Source: Bacillota bacterium
GTDB lineage: Bacteria > Bacillota > Clostridia > Lachnospirales > Cellulosilyticaceae
Direction: 5' to 3'
DNA: 64,000 nt
Assembly: GCA_023410675.1 (NCBI GenBank)
Contig: JAEYPM010000093.1
Location: 8,403-72,402 of the forward strand
Shown here: positions 42,982 through 52,550 of the stretch, piece by piece
How positions within the stretch are numbered: the stretch's first letter is position 1
Layout: each line of letters opens with the position of its first letter
Made by a program: the position numbers and the translations under genes
The notes under the pieces: generated by a model
Told to the model about the DNA's origin: nothing
What the model saw: only the letters and a program-made list of their open reading frames with translations
The model's database searches: none

Positions 42982-44034
42982 TTACTGAGCAGCTTTTACC
43001 TCTGTCCAAATCCTGCTATAAGTTTTAATAAGATCAGAAGGATCCTTAAATAACTCTGTATTCACCAGGCTATCATCTTCTGGATATGCAATAGGGCTAT
43101 TTTTTATTTCTTCTGGAAGCATGTCTCTTGTTTCATCTATAGGCGTTGAATAACCAATCTCATTAACATTTTTAATGGCAATATCTGGTCTTGCTAAGAA
43201 ATTAATATATTTTTCTGCTCCTGACTTGTTCTTTGCTCCCTTTGGGATCACTATAGAATCTACCCAAAAATTTGTCCCTTCTTTAGGCATAACATAGTCT
43301 AAATCTGGATTTGCTTCTATCATATACATGGCATCACCAGACCATGCAACCATAAAATTGGCTTCACCATTAATCATTTTGTCTTTTCCTTCATCACCTA
43401 CATAAGCCAATACTAAAGGTTTCTGGTTTATCAGTTCATTTTTTGCTTCTTCTAGCTCTTTCTCATCTCTTGTATTCATAGAATACCCTAGCTTTTTAAG
43501 GGCTACCATGAGAGAGTCTCTTTCACTATCTAACATAAGGATTTGCTTTTCATATTTTGGATCCCACAGTATATCCCAGCTATCAACTTTATCAGTTATG
43601 TTTGCCTTGTTATAAATAATACCTACTGTGCCCCACATATAAGGAACAGAATATTCATTGTTTGGATCAAATGGTAAGTTTTTGTACTTATCGGATACCT
43701 TATCATAATTCGGTATATTATTAAAATCTAATTTCTCTAACCTATCTTCATTAATCATTTTTTCAATCATATAATCTGAAGGTATGATTACATCATAATT
43801 TACAGTGCCACTTTCTAACTTAGCATACATATCTTCATTTGTAGGATAGACCTCATAAACTACCTTAATCCCTGTTTCTTTTGTAAATTGATCATTGACA
43901 CTTTCATCTATATAGTCTCCCCAATTGTATACATGAATAACCTCATTTGCATTTGTAGTCTTATTACAACCCATTAGGGAAACACTGATACTCAGTACAC
44001 ATACTGCACAGATAATAGATATTACTTTCTTCAT
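42982..44034 (-). CDS. potD: Spermidine/putrescine-binding lipoprotein
   Basis: A 350-residue solute-binding protein of the polyamine ABC transporter. The signal peptide ends in a lipobox SLMGC, with C23 the lipidation site, so it is anchored to the outer face of the membrane. The mature part begins VYNWGDYIDESV, the classic PotD/PotF start, and has VIIPSDYMIEKM. Last gene of xre-potA-potB-potC-potD, 34 bp after potC. Confidence 0.93.
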   Translation of the reverse strand: MKKVISIICAVCVLSISVSLMGCNKTTNANEVIHVYNWGDYIDESVNDQFTKETGIKVVYEVYPTNEDMYAKLESGTVNYDVIIPSDYMIEKMINEDRLEKLDFNNIPNYDKVSDKYKNLPFDPNNEYSVPYMWGTVGIIYNKANITDKVDSWDILWDPKYEKQILMLDSERDSLMVALKKLGYSMNTRDEKELEEAKNELINQKPLVLAYVGDEGKDKMINGEANFMVAWSGDAMYMIEANPDLDYVMPKEGTNFWVDSIVIPKGAKNKSGAEKYINFLARPDIAIKNVNEIGYSTPIDETRDMLPEEIKNSPIAYPEDDSLVNTELFKDPSDLIKTYSRIWTEVKAAQ

Positions 44035-44068
44035 TTTGGAAAATCATCCTTTCTTTTTGGTATTAATA

Positions 44069-44866
44069 TTATCTATTGATTATTTCTTTTTTCATATTTC
44101 TTTTTGTCTCTCTATCAGCCTTTATATTGATCATGACTAATAATAGCATAATAACAACAAACATTAGCGTTGAGAGTGCATTAATTTTAGGATTAACACC
44201 CCTTCGTGCCATAGAATAAATTTGAATGGATAAAGTACTTACTCCAGGTCCAGTGTTAAAAAAGCTGACTACAAAATCATCAATGGATAAGGTAAAGGCA
44301 ATAAATGCCCCTGAAATAATACCTGGCATAATTTCTGGCATAATAACTTTTCTAAAAGCATAAATAGGGGTTGCTCCTAAATCTAATGCTGCTTCATAGA
44401 TATTATAATTGAGCTGCTTAAGTTTTGGCATAACGGACAAGATGACATACGGTATGCAAAAGGTGGTATGTGCTAAAATAAGTGTCGTTATCCCCAGTGG
44501 TATTTTAATTGTAGCAAAAAGTAGCATCATGGATATGCCAATAACAATATCAGGACTTAACACAGGTATATAGGTTAAATTCATGACTATAGTCTTACTA
44601 AGACTTTTCATCTTCTCAATACCTATTGCAGCTAAGGTTCCAATAATCGTAGCTAAAAGTGATGATATTAATGCAATAAGAATTGTATAATAAAAAGCCG
44701 TCTGAATGCTTGAATCATTTAACAAATCTATATACCACTTAAAGGTAAATCCTTTCCACTGCTTCGCTTTTGAGTTGTTAAAAGAAAAAATCATAAGGAG
44801 TGCTATTGGTGCATAAATAATAAATATGATAATGCCTACATAGGCCTTTTTAAGTATATTAATCAA
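44069..44866 (-). CDS. potC: Polyamine ABC transporter permease PotC
   Basis: A 265-residue permease with six predicted helices. The EAA loop EAALDLGATPIYAFRKVIMPEIMPGI, which contacts the ATPase, is at about residues 156-181 (key part EAALDLGATPIYAFRKV). FSLDDFV-like motif seen as LSIDDFVVSFF. It overlaps potB by 4 bases. Forms the channel with PotB. Confidence 0.93.
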   Translation of the reverse strand: MINILKKAYVGIIIFIIYAPIALLMIFSFNNSKAKQWKGFTFKWYIDLLNDSSIQTAFYYTILIALISSLLATIIGTLAAIGIEKMKSLSKTIVMNLTYIPVLSPDIVIGISMMLLFATIKIPLGITTLILAHTTFCIPYVILSVMPKLKQLNYNIYEAALDLGATPIYAFRKVIMPEIMPGIISGAFIAFTLSIDDFVVSFFNTGPGVSTLSIQIYSMARRGVNPKINALSTLMFVVIMLLLVMINIKADRETKRNMKKEIINR

Positions 44867-45687
44867 AATAGCCCTCCTCCCTTATCAAAGCTATCATCCT
44901 TCGACATAAAGCTAATAGCTGTTAGGATGATGATCATAAGGATCATGGATACAGCTGCCCCAAATGCCCAATCTCTTGTACGGGTAAACTGTTCTTCTAT
45001 AATGTTTCCTATGAGTGTAACTTGTCCTCCTCCAAGCAATCTTGTTATAACAAAAGTAGTAAGTGCAGGCATAAATACCATAATTATGCCTGTAACAACG
45101 CCTGGCATACTCAGTGGCAAGATTACCCTTCTAAAAGTAACGAATTTGTTGCCTCCTAAATCATGTGAAGCCTCAATAAGACTTCTGTCTATTTTACACA
45201 GTACATTGTAGATTGGCAAAACCATAAATGGTAAAAAGTTGTACACCATGCCAAATATAATTGCCCCATTTCCATATAGGAAATTGACTTTAGGCAATCC
45301 AACTAAGTTCAGCAAATTGTTGAATATGCCGTTATTCTCAAGCAATGTCATCCATGCATAGGTTCTTAATAAAGAATTCATCCACATAGGTAATATAATC
45401 AGTAAAACGATGACCGTTCTCGAAGACTTTTGATTACTACTTAAAATCATGGCAAGTGGGTAGGCTAATGCAAGACATATGATGGTGGTTACTAATGCCA
45501 CATTAATTGATCTTAGCATAACTTTCATATAGATATCATCAAAAAATCTTAAGTAGCTTTCAAACGAAAATACAGTGCCATTAGGTGTTTGCGTAGCAAA
45601 GCTAAAATATATAATAAGCATAAGCGGAATCAATACAAAAACAAATAACCAGATAAGATATGGAAATGCCAGTATTTTTTTCTTCAT
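44863..45687 (-). CDS. potB: Polyamine ABC transporter permease PotB
   Basis: A 274-residue permease with six predicted helices, EAA loop EASHDLGGNKFVTFRRVILP near residue 173, and the N-terminal PYLIWLFVFVLIPLMLIIYF helix. It is 4 bp downstream of potA and overlaps potC. Confidence 0.93.
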   Translation of the reverse strand: MKKKILAFPYLIWLFVFVLIPLMLIIYFSFATQTPNGTVFSFESYLRFFDDIYMKVMLRSINVALVTTIICLALAYPLAMILSSNQKSSRTVIVLLIILPMWMNSLLRTYAWMTLLENNGIFNNLLNLVGLPKVNFLYGNGAIIFGMVYNFLPFMVLPIYNVLCKIDRSLIEASHDLGGNKFVTFRRVILPLSMPGVVTGIIMVFMPALTTFVITRLLGGGQVTLIGNIIEEQFTRTRDWAFGAAVSMILMIIILTAISFMSKDDSFDKGGGLF

Positions 45688-45691
45688 TACC

Positions 45692-46747
45692 CTATCTCCT
45701 TTTCATAATATGTATGTCCGCTGGTGTAATAACAAGCCCTACCTTACTGCCAACTGCAGACATATATGTTGAATGAACAATCCAATTAAATGTTCCTGAG
45801 TTCACAATCATCTCATAGTGAACACCTTTAAAGGTGGCTGATTGGACAACCCCTTTTATCATTGCCTGATCTTCCTTAACAATCTTAATATCCTCAGGCC
45901 TAACAACCACATCTACTGGCACATTATTCCCGAATCCTTCGTCAACACATTCAAACGTGTTATCATGGAAGTTTACTAAATAGTCTTTGATCATTGTTCC
46001 TTCTAATATATTACTTTCACCAATAAAATCTGCAACAAAAGCATTCTTAGGCTCATTGTAAATATCAGTTGGCGTACCTATTTGCTGCACTTTCCCTTCA
46101 TTCATAACAACAATAGTATCTGACATAGTAAGGGCTTCTTCTTGATCATGCGTCACGTAAATAAAAGTAATGCCTAATTTTTGCTGCATATTTTTAAGCT
46201 CTATTTGCATCCCTTTTCTAAGCTTTAAATCAAGTGCTCCTAAGGGTTCATCTAGTAAAAGTACTTTTGGCTCATTGACAAGAGCCCTAGCTATTGCAAT
46301 TCTTTGCTGTTGACCGCCACTTAAAGAATGAATTTGCCTTTTTTGAAATCCTTGTAAATTAACGAGATCTAGTATTTCATCTACTTTTTTTCTAATGAGT
46401 GCTTTGTCTACTTTTTTTATTTGAAGCCCAAAAGCTATATTATCCTCAACATTTAAATGTGGAAATAGGGCATACTTTTGAAAAACAGTATTGATACATC
46501 GGGTATAAGGTGGTAGATGGGTTATTTCGTCTCCTTCAAAAAGAACTTTCCCAAGTGTTGGCATTTCAAATCCTCCAATAATACGGAGTAAAGTTGTTTT
46601 CCCACAGCCACTTGGACCTAAAAGTGTTAAGAATTCATTGCGTCTAATATAGAGGTTAATGTCTTGCAATACCTGTGTATCTTCAAAACTTTTTGAAATA
46701 CTTTTTAGGTCTATCATATAGTCATTTACACTATTAAGTTTATTCAT
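45692..46747 (-). CDS. potA: Polyamine ABC transporter ATPase PotA
   Basis: A 351-residue ATPase. Walker A GPSGCGKTT, Q-loop VFQKYALFPHL, signature LSGGQQQRIAIARAL, Walker B LLLDEPLGALD and switch HDQEEA are all present. The C-terminal TOBE domain (about residues 265-350) matches PotA. It follows the XRE-cupin regulator by 13 bp and drives PotBC. Confidence 0.95.
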   Translation of the reverse strand: MNKLNSVNDYMIDLKSISKSFEDTQVLQDINLYIRRNEFLTLLGPSGCGKTTLLRIIGGFEMPTLGKVLFEGDEITHLPPYTRCINTVFQKYALFPHLNVEDNIAFGLQIKKVDKALIRKKVDEILDLVNLQGFQKRQIHSLSGGQQQRIAIARALVNEPKVLLLDEPLGALDLKLRKGMQIELKNMQQKLGITFIYVTHDQEEALTMSDTIVVMNEGKVQQIGTPTDIYNEPKNAFVADFIGESNILEGTMIKDYLVNFHDNTFECVDEGFGNNVPVDVVVRPEDIKIVKEDQAMIKGVVQSATFKGVHYEMIVNSGTFNWIVHSTYMSAVGSKVGLVITPADIHIMKRR

Positions 46748-46760
46748 CTTATTATCTCCT

Positions 46761-47300
46761 CTAAAAACTTGGTGGTGTAGAAACCCATAGTATTATTGCA
46801 TTAGTCTTTCCTGTATTTTCAATATAATGAACATCTACAGGACGAAAATAAAAACTATCACCTTTTTTAGCTTTAAACTTCTTACTTCCTAGATGAACAT
46901 AGATATTACCTGCAATAACATAGCCAAATTCTTCACCTTCATGTGGTGCATCAATGGAAGATTTTCCTCCTGACTTAATATGAATTAAAATAGGTTCCAT
47001 ATCATTTTTCTGTGCATTAGGTATAAGCCAAGTAATCATGTTATCTAATTCCTTATCTTCTTTCTCAAAAACATCTTGCTTTGTAAATACAATCTTCTCT
47101 TGGCTTGTCTCGTTAAAAAATTCTTTAAGATTTGTCCCTAAGCATTCTAAAATATCTATGAGTGTAGCTATAGAGGGCGAGGTAAGTCCTCTCTCAACTT
47201 GCGAAATAAAACCTTTTGAGAGTTCACAGCGATTTGCAAGTTCCTCTTGCGTTAAACCATTTTTCTTTCTTAACTGGTTAATCTTAATCCCAATATCCAT
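46761..47300 (-). CDS. XRE-family regulator with cupin domain
   Basis: A 179-residue regulator: an N-terminal HTH (IKINQLRKKNGLTQEELANR ... SKGFISQVERG, residues about 4-45) and a C-terminal cupin (HEGEEFGYVIAGNIYVHLGSK). This architecture, as in PuuR, commonly controls polyamine uptake or degradation, matching its place at the head of the pot operon. The ATG at 47300 is chosen because GGAGGGAG lies 5 bases upstream; a TTG at 47315 overlaps that site. Confidence 0.9.
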   Translation of the reverse strand: MDIGIKINQLRKKNGLTQEELANRCELSKGFISQVERGLTSPSIATLIDILECLGTNLKEFFNETSQEKIVFTKQDVFEKEDKELDNMITWLIPNAQKNDMEPILIHIKSGGKSSIDAPHEGEEFGYVIAGNIYVHLGSKKFKAKKGDSFYFRPVDVHYIENTGKTNAIILWVSTPPSF

Positions 47301-47374
47301 ATAGACTCCCTCCAAAAAGTATCTATAATTATTAATAAACTTTTTGTTTACAGTTATTAAACTAATCTTAAAAA

Positions 47375-47403
47375 ATTATACAGACAAAACTATAAATCGT
47401 CAA
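47375..47403 (-). promoter_or_regulatory. Promoter of the xre-potABCD operon
   Basis: TTGACG (47398-47403) and TATAAT (47375-47380) with 17 bases between them. About 15-30 bases downstream are spaced GTTTA/TAAAC elements on the plus strand (GTTTACAGTTATTAAAC at 47346-47362), which could be a binding site for the first gene's product. Confidence 0.75.
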
Positions 47404-47482
47404 CACTATTTCAAGATTTTTTTTGTCTTTTTTTCCCACACAAAAAAGCAGATAAATAAGCCAAGTTGATACTTAGTAACTA

Positions 47483-47522
47483 AAAAAACACGCTATCACT
47501 GAATTGCATAATGACAGCGTGT
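47483..47522 (-). terminator. Terminator downstream of flavodoxin gene
   Basis: ACACGCTATCA (47488-47498) pairs with TGACAGCGTGT (47512-47522), one mismatch; on the minus strand it is followed by seven Ts. Confidence 0.85.
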
Positions 47523-47535
47523 TTTTATAACAATA

Positions 47536-48012
47536 CTACTTAATATCACAAAATTTTGTAATAAGTGTATCTATTTCTTTTTCTTTCTTATTCATAGGCA
47601 ATGAAAATTTAGCTACTGCTTTTACGTCGCTTAAATCAAATTTCTTAGCTACATTTTCAAGGCATTTTGCTCCTCCCCTTGCAACATATGTGGTAAGCAA
47701 ATAAATATTTTTCTCGTCAAATTTATTCTCTGCTATAAATACTTTCATAGCTGGAGGACAATTGCTTGCCCAGTTTGGAAATCCTAAAATAATATTATCG
47801 TAATCATCCTTATTAAACTGGTAAGTTTTCAATTTTGGTGGCTCTTTTGTAAGCATGCTTTTTGTCCCATGAATATACCGTGAAATAATATCTGGTTCAA
47901 TTTTAGTCTCAGTTTCTATTTTTAAGAGATCACAGCCAAGCCTTTTGGCTATTTGTTTTGCAACAAACTCAGTTTGCCCAGAAACAGAATAATAAACTAT
48001 TATTGTTTTCAT
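47536..48012 (-). CDS. Flavodoxin
   Basis: A 158-residue flavodoxin-like protein. The FMN phosphate loop YYSVSGQTEFVAKQIA is at residues 6-21; FPNWASNCPPAM resembles the aromatic loop. In this subgroup proteins may act as electron carriers or NAD(P)H-dependent quinone or oxidant reductases. The ATG at 48012 follows AGGAGAAGG; an earlier in-frame ATG at 48033 lies inside the upstream gene. Co-transcribed with the HXXEE gene and divergent from a TetR regulator, which suggests inducible control. Confidence 0.85.
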   Translation of the reverse strand: MKTIIVYYSVSGQTEFVAKQIAKRLGCDLLKIETETKIEPDIISRYIHGTKSMLTKEPPKLKTYQFNKDDYDNIILGFPNWASNCPPAMKVFIAENKFDEKNIYLLTTYVARGGAKCLENVAKKFDLSDVKAVAKFSLPMNKKEKEIDTLITKFCDIK

Positions 48013-48022
48013 AAACCTTCTC

Positions 48023-48556
48023 CTACCTTTCAAGTACCTCTACAATCTTTAGTGTAAGATTGTGTAACCCTTCAAATACTTTTGTGCATTTATTTTTGGA
48101 CCTTATTGTGGCAATCATCAGTGGAATGGTTAGTATATAAAGTGAAGCAATATAAATTGGGTGTGAAATTCTTTGTATCAGTATTGCTATGGCCATACTG
48201 GAACCAAAAAGGATACCTAGTGTCGAAAAAATTACGCCAGGAGCATATCTCTTAAATGCAAAGGTCCAATAAATATGCTGCATGCCATTAAACGTTGTAA
48301 ACACAATAAGAAATACAATAATGCCTGTTGTTATATATATGTTTGGAACGATATAAGCTATTGCCGTCATAACAAATCCCCATATTGACAAAGTAAATAG
48401 CCATAAACGACAACTTAATTTTGTACTTTTGGGTGGTGGATTGTATATCTTGTGATACCAATCAAGAATATTCCATTCCTCCATTTCATGAAAAAATAAT
48501 AAAAAGGGAATCATCCACATCCACGTTTTAATATTTATTTCTGAAAAAAATAACAT
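48023..48556 (-). CDS. HXXEE-domain membrane protein
   Basis: A 177-residue membrane protein with about five helices. The family motif is FHEMEEW, near residue 23, in which H, E and E are invariant and suggest metal binding or hydrolase chemistry, though no activity is established. It is followed after 10 bp by flavodoxin and is divergent from the TetR gene across 131 bp. Confidence 0.82.
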   Translation of the reverse strand: MLFFSEINIKTWMWMIPFLLFFHEMEEWNILDWYHKIYNPPPKSTKLSCRLWLFTLSIWGFVMTAIAYIVPNIYITTGIIVFLIVFTTFNGMQHIYWTFAFKRYAPGVIFSTLGILFGSSMAIAILIQRISHPIYIASLYILTIPLMIATIRSKNKCTKVFEGLHNLTLKIVEVLER

Positions 48557-48575
48557 GATTAACCCCTCCTACTTC

Positions 48576-48595
48576 AATGTCACAATTGTGTCATT
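48576..48595. promoter_or_regulatory. 20-bp palindrome, candidate TetR operator
   Basis: AATGTCACAATTGTGTCATT is symmetric at 9 of 10 positions per arm (a T:T mismatch at one place in each). It lies between divergent promoters and covers the TTGTGT -35 of the tetR promoter. Confidence 0.65.
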
Positions 48596-48614
48596 TATGA
48601 GCTTATGATATAAT
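48586..48614 (+). promoter_or_regulatory. Predicted promoter of the TetR-family gene
   Basis: TTGTGT (48586-48591), 17 bases, TATAAT (48609-48614). An opposing promoter for the HXXEE-flavodoxin pair is likely on the minus strand: TTGACT, 17 bases, TATCAT, immediately to the right. Confidence 0.6.
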
Positions 48615-48687
48615 AGAATTAATTACTAGTCAACATTTTCAAAGTAAGTGCTACAAATACTTAAAAATGTGACAGGAGGAGTTTCCC

Positions 48688-49254
48688 ATGAATAATAGCA
48701 CAAACCCTTCAGTGCTTCAGTCAAAGACATGGATTATGAATTCACTTGTTTCACTCATGGAAACAAAAGATTTCAAATCAGTCACTATTAGTGAAATTTC
48801 AGGAAATGCTGGTCTCTCAAGACGTACATTCTATCGAAATTTTGATTCAAAAGAAGATGTCCTTCAAGCATACTTTAATTTTTTAGCTGATCAATTTGTT
48901 TCAAAAATATCATCTTATCAAACATTTGATTGTAATGATTCATTAAGAGCATTGTTTGATTTATGTAAGGAACATCAGAAATTTTTTGATGTTTTAAAAC
49001 GTAATGACCTTCTTAGTTTTATGCTTAATCAATGGAATATGATTCTGCCTAAAATTCATGCTCAGCTCCTTAGTAAACTAACTGATTTCCCTAAAACAAA
49101 AAATGCTAAATCTCTAGAATACTTACTTTCATTTAATGTTGGGGGAACATTTAATATGGTTATTAAATGGATTGATGAAGGTATGACACTCTCTCCTAGT
49201 GAGCTTGCTGATATTGTTGAAGAATTTTCAGGTGGATCTCTTATTGCAAAATAA
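48688..49254 (+). CDS. TetR/AcrR-family regulator
   Basis: A 188-residue regulator. The HTH at about residues 30-60 reads ISEISGNAGLSRRTFYRNF, followed by DSKEDVLQAYF, the usual TetR sequence. The C-terminal ligand domain resembles the TetR_C_7/DhaS-like group in Clostridia. GGAGGAG precedes the ATG. It probably represses itself and the divergent HXXEE-flavodoxin pair through the palindrome in between. Confidence 0.88.
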   Translation: MNNSTNPSVLQSKTWIMNSLVSLMETKDFKSVTISEISGNAGLSRRTFYRNFDSKEDVLQAYFNFLADQFVSKISSYQTFDCNDSLRALFDLCKEHQKFFDVLKRNDLLSFMLNQWNMILPKIHAQLLSKLTDFPKTKNAKSLEYLLSFNVGGTFNMVIKWIDEGMTLSPSELADIVEEFSGGSLIAK

Positions 49255-49294
49255 AAAGATAACCTGTACTCATTTGAGTGCTGGTTATCTTTTT
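49253..49294. terminator. Bidirectional terminator after the TetR gene
   Basis: AAAAGATAACC (49254-49264) pairs with GGTTATCTTTT (49283-49293); an inner ACTC/GAGT pairing extends it. T tracts follow on both strands. It overlaps the tetR stop codon. Confidence 0.85.
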
Positions 49295-49383
49295 ATTTTG
49301 CAATTTAATTATTTTTCCTGTCTACTTGACAAGGAATGTATCAGTGGATCTATGTTGCCTATTAATATACATCTCTATTATAC

Positions 49384-52300
49384 TTATCTCACCCTAAGAG
49401 GATATGCAGGATCCATAATAGAGTTAATCTTAATGGCATAAGAAGTTTTGTTTTGTATGTCCTTATCCGTAATATAGTGAACATCAAGTAGTCCTTGAGA
49501 TTTATAACCTGTTTTTAAATAATTGATCTCAGATAGTGCTAAGCTCCAACCTAAGAGCCATGTATCTAACTCTTCCTTTTGCTTATCCGTTCCATCAAAA
49601 TGAATAAGTAAATCAATATCACTATTAAGTCTAGCTGTACAGTTATTGGTGCTACCAAATAAATAAATACCCTTTATAGAAAAAGCATCCATATCTACCT
49701 GGTTTGCAATTTGCTCAGCCATATAATGACGCCATTTCCATCCTTCGTTACTATAATCATCCATTTCCTTACTGAACATATAATCAACATGTGCATTAGA
49801 CTGTATATTAGAAGGATGCTCTATATAAGCAATTGCCTTTTGCAGATCTCCATTCATTAAAATAACCAATTCCTTTTGAAAAAATATATCTTCAACTTTG
49901 ATTACTTTAACGACATTGCTAAGATGGGCATATTTAGGCAAAATATCTGACAATACATTTTTTGAACCTTTAAAGAATGAATGACTAAATATAGTATCAT
50001 GATCTTCTGGATAAAGTGGTAGATATTTTATATCCTCTTCTACTAGATCTTGAAAGAAATGCGTTCCAAATGATAATTCAGGTTCATATTTAGACTGTTT
50101 TTGTGCGACTTCAATTAACATCGCAGTATTGTTAATATCTGCATAAGCAACTGGAACACCTAGTTTGATATCTCCTCGGCTTCCCCATCGCCCTGGTCCA
50201 ACTAATATAAAGCTACGACGAGGTAAGATTTGATTTAGCTCACCAACAATACTACGAATGCTTATTAGATCCTCATAAGACTCCAAATTGGAATATTCAT
50301 ATGGATCTACATAAACAACTGTATGAACACCAGTTACTTTGCCATTTGAAACATACTTATTACCAGTAAAAATAATGCTTTGATTAGGAATATTCATTGG
50401 AATGGCAACAGGTGCATCATGATGATTTCTACTTTGAGGGCGACATTGAAGAAGATAAAAAAACTTCCCATCACTGGCAAATTCAATATCGACAGGATAA
50501 CCCAGCTCAGATTCTAGTAAATCAAGAATTGACTTAACCTGCTTTACTAAATGAGTCTTTTTAATAAAGCCATCAAAAGTAACTATTGTCTTATCTTCTT
50601 TAAAATCTGTAGTAAAACTATTAGCCTCCATTAAGATATCATTTCTTAACACTGAGACTATTTTATCAATACATGGAATCTGATCTCCATAGTCTTTTAT
50701 AAGCTTCTCAGTAGAAATCGTAAGAAATTGCTTTTCTTCTAAATCAATGACATCCATATACTGTGGTGAATACTTTAAAAGCTCATAGATTGAATGATTA
50801 ATCGTAAGATTTGCCTGCCCAGGTGATAACAAAATTGGATAATCATCTCCAACTCGATCTACAGAGCGTGTTCCAAGCCCCATGACCATTCTAAGAAGTC
50901 CATCTTCCCGTTTAATACGTGGTGACCAACGCAGTTCATTATTGCTAAAGGCTACACCTGCAAAAATCGGAAAATAATAGGGGCCAACCTTTGAGCCTAC
51001 AACTTCCTGAATCATGATCCCCATTTGTTCATTACTATCTAGCAAATTACGTTCCTTTCGATACTGAATTGAATCTGAACTAAAAATCGATGCATATACT
51101 TCTAAAATTCCATCTACTAATTGCTTCATACGTTCTGATTTAGTTCCAGTATTTGTTATAAAAAGACTTTTGTATTTACCAGAAAATGAAGTATTTATTT
51201 GATCTTCTAGTAAGCTAGAAGAACGAATAATTAATGGTGCGTCTTCACAAATATCCAAGACTTTGCTAAGTTCGTTGAGTATATAGGGCGACATCCTAGA
51301 ATTTTTAAGCATTTGAATGATTCTTGGATAACTCGTCCGAATATCTATCATATCTAGATATTTGTGTTCATTTAATTCATCTAGCCCGTTATCTTCTAAA
51401 AGGTACCGGAATTCATCTGAAGAAATATACCATGTTTTGGGCACACGTATATTCTCAAACTCAGGAAATTCATTTTTATACTTTTCAATAATCTGATTAG
51501 CCAAAAAGAATCCTGATCCCTTTCCTCCTATGCAACCAACACTCCTTGGTGAAGAAATAAAAGAGTCGAGAAGCTTAATAAACTCTTCAACCTCAACGTG
51601 ACTATGAATTTTACTAATGAGTTTATTATTATCTGTTATAAAACGACGTGTTAATTCTACTTTTAACCATCTTTTTGTAGCTTCACTTGTCATCTCTTCA
51701 TTTTTGATTGCTTTTACATATCCAGATAATGCCTCAGAGATTTTTTTAACATCGGAATCTCTTTTATCAACTATCTTGATGAGCTGATATGTTTTTCCCT
51801 GATAAATCCATAAGTTAATATACTCATAAATTTGTGAATCACTTAAACATTTTGGCAAGTTTTCAAAAATAATTTTGCTTAGCTTTATTACATCTACCTT
51901 TGGCAAAATTTCTAAAGGAAAATTTACTTCTCCATAAATATCATATTTTACCCAGTCCATCTCTTTAAAAATTGTATCCACTGTATTCGGATTAATTCCA
52001 GCTAAAAGTGCAAGCATTTTTTCGCAAACATAAAGTAGCGTTTCATGATCTGTTTTTTGCAATAAATCATAGATAGCTTCCCATCGATCCCTATAATTAT
52101 ATTGATTTAAGGAATCTCTTTTATCAATAGTCTCTGAAACTCTTTTTGCTATCGTATTCAAAAGTCTTATTTCTTGATCAAGAAAAACTATATCATCACT
52201 TGGAAAAGTATGCTTTGGATACATAGCCTTAATATATCCTCGCATTTGTCCATTTACGATTATAGGAGAAGTTAATTCATCTACTTCCTCTTCATGTTCT

Positions 52301-52506
52301 TTTTGATTAAATATCTGTCCATCAAGTTCTATCATTACTTCGCAACTATATATATTTCTAAATCCCATAGGAATGATAGAAATAATTTTTTCAAGACTTT
52401 CAGAAAGATACCCTTCTGAAAATGACTCTTCTATTAAATAAAGACATTCTAATTCTTTTGCACGCTCTACCAAATCGTCCCTTGATACTTTTTTATATCG
52501 CTCCAT
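49384..52506 (-). CDS. GAF-like, PPDK ATP-grasp and nucleotidyltransferase fusion protein
   Basis: A 1040-residue multidomain protein. Residues 1-130 look like a GAF-type sensor; 130-320 are helical. Residues 322-692 match the PEP/pyruvate-binding ATP-grasp region of pyruvate phosphate dikinase: CIGGKGSGF (325-333), IIRSSSLLED (426-435) and FYLLQCRPQS (683-692). The phosphohistidine swivel domain and PEP-binding barrel of true dikinases are not seen. Residues 769-800 carry LVGPGRWGSRGDIKLGVPVA, found in related uncharacterised proteins. Residues 946-1010 are a nucleotidyltransferase: LFGST then SDIDLLI with D963 and D965, and a possible third Asp, D1008. It lies 44 bp after glutamate dehydrogenase. 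Enzyme activity is unknown; phosphate or nucleotide transfer is inferred. Confidence 0.85.
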   Translation of the reverse strand: MERYKKVSRDDLVERAKELECLYLIEESFSEGYLSESLEKIISIIPMGFRNIYSCEVMIELDGQIFNQKEHEEEVDELTSPIIVNGQMRGYIKAMYPKHTFPSDDIVFLDQEIRLLNTIAKRVSETIDKRDSLNQYNYRDRWEAIYDLLQKTDHETLLYVCEKMLALLAGINPNTVDTIFKEMDWVKYDIYGEVNFPLEILPKVDVIKLSKIIFENLPKCLSDSQIYEYINLWIYQGKTYQLIKIVDKRDSDVKKISEALSGYVKAIKNEEMTSEATKRWLKVELTRRFITDNNKLISKIHSHVEVEEFIKLLDSFISSPRSVGCIGGKGSGFFLANQIIEKYKNEFPEFENIRVPKTWYISSDEFRYLLEDNGLDELNEHKYLDMIDIRTSYPRIIQMLKNSRMSPYILNELSKVLDICEDAPLIIRSSSLLEDQINTSFSGKYKSLFITNTGTKSERMKQLVDGILEVYASIFSSDSIQYRKERNLLDSNEQMGIMIQEVVGSKVGPYYFPIFAGVAFSNNELRWSPRIKREDGLLRMVMGLGTRSVDRVGDDYPILLSPGQANLTINHSIYELLKYSPQYMDVIDLEEKQFLTISTEKLIKDYGDQIPCIDKIVSVLRNDILMEANSFTTDFKEDKTIVTFDGFIKKTHLVKQVKSILDLLESELGYPVDIEFASDGKFFYLLQCRPQSRNHHDAPVAIPMNIPNQSIIFTGNKYVSNGKVTGVHTVVYVDPYEYSNLESYEDLISIRSIVGELNQILPRRSFILVGPGRWGSRGDIKLGVPVAYADINNTAMLIEVAQKQSKYEPELSFGTHFFQDLVEEDIKYLPLYPEDHDTIFSHSFFKGSKNVLSDILPKYAHLSNVVKVIKVEDIFFQKELVILMNGDLQKAIAYIEHPSNIQSNAHVDYMFSKEMDDYSNEGWKWRHYMAEQIANQVDMDAFSIKGIYLFGSTNNCTARLNSDIDLLIHFDGTDKQKEELDTWLLGWSLALSEINYLKTGYKSQGLLDVHYITDKDIQNKTSYAIKINSIMDPAYPLRVR

Positions 52507-52550
52507 ACTGCTTGCCCTTTCTTAATGTCAGATAAATATATAATTAAGTG

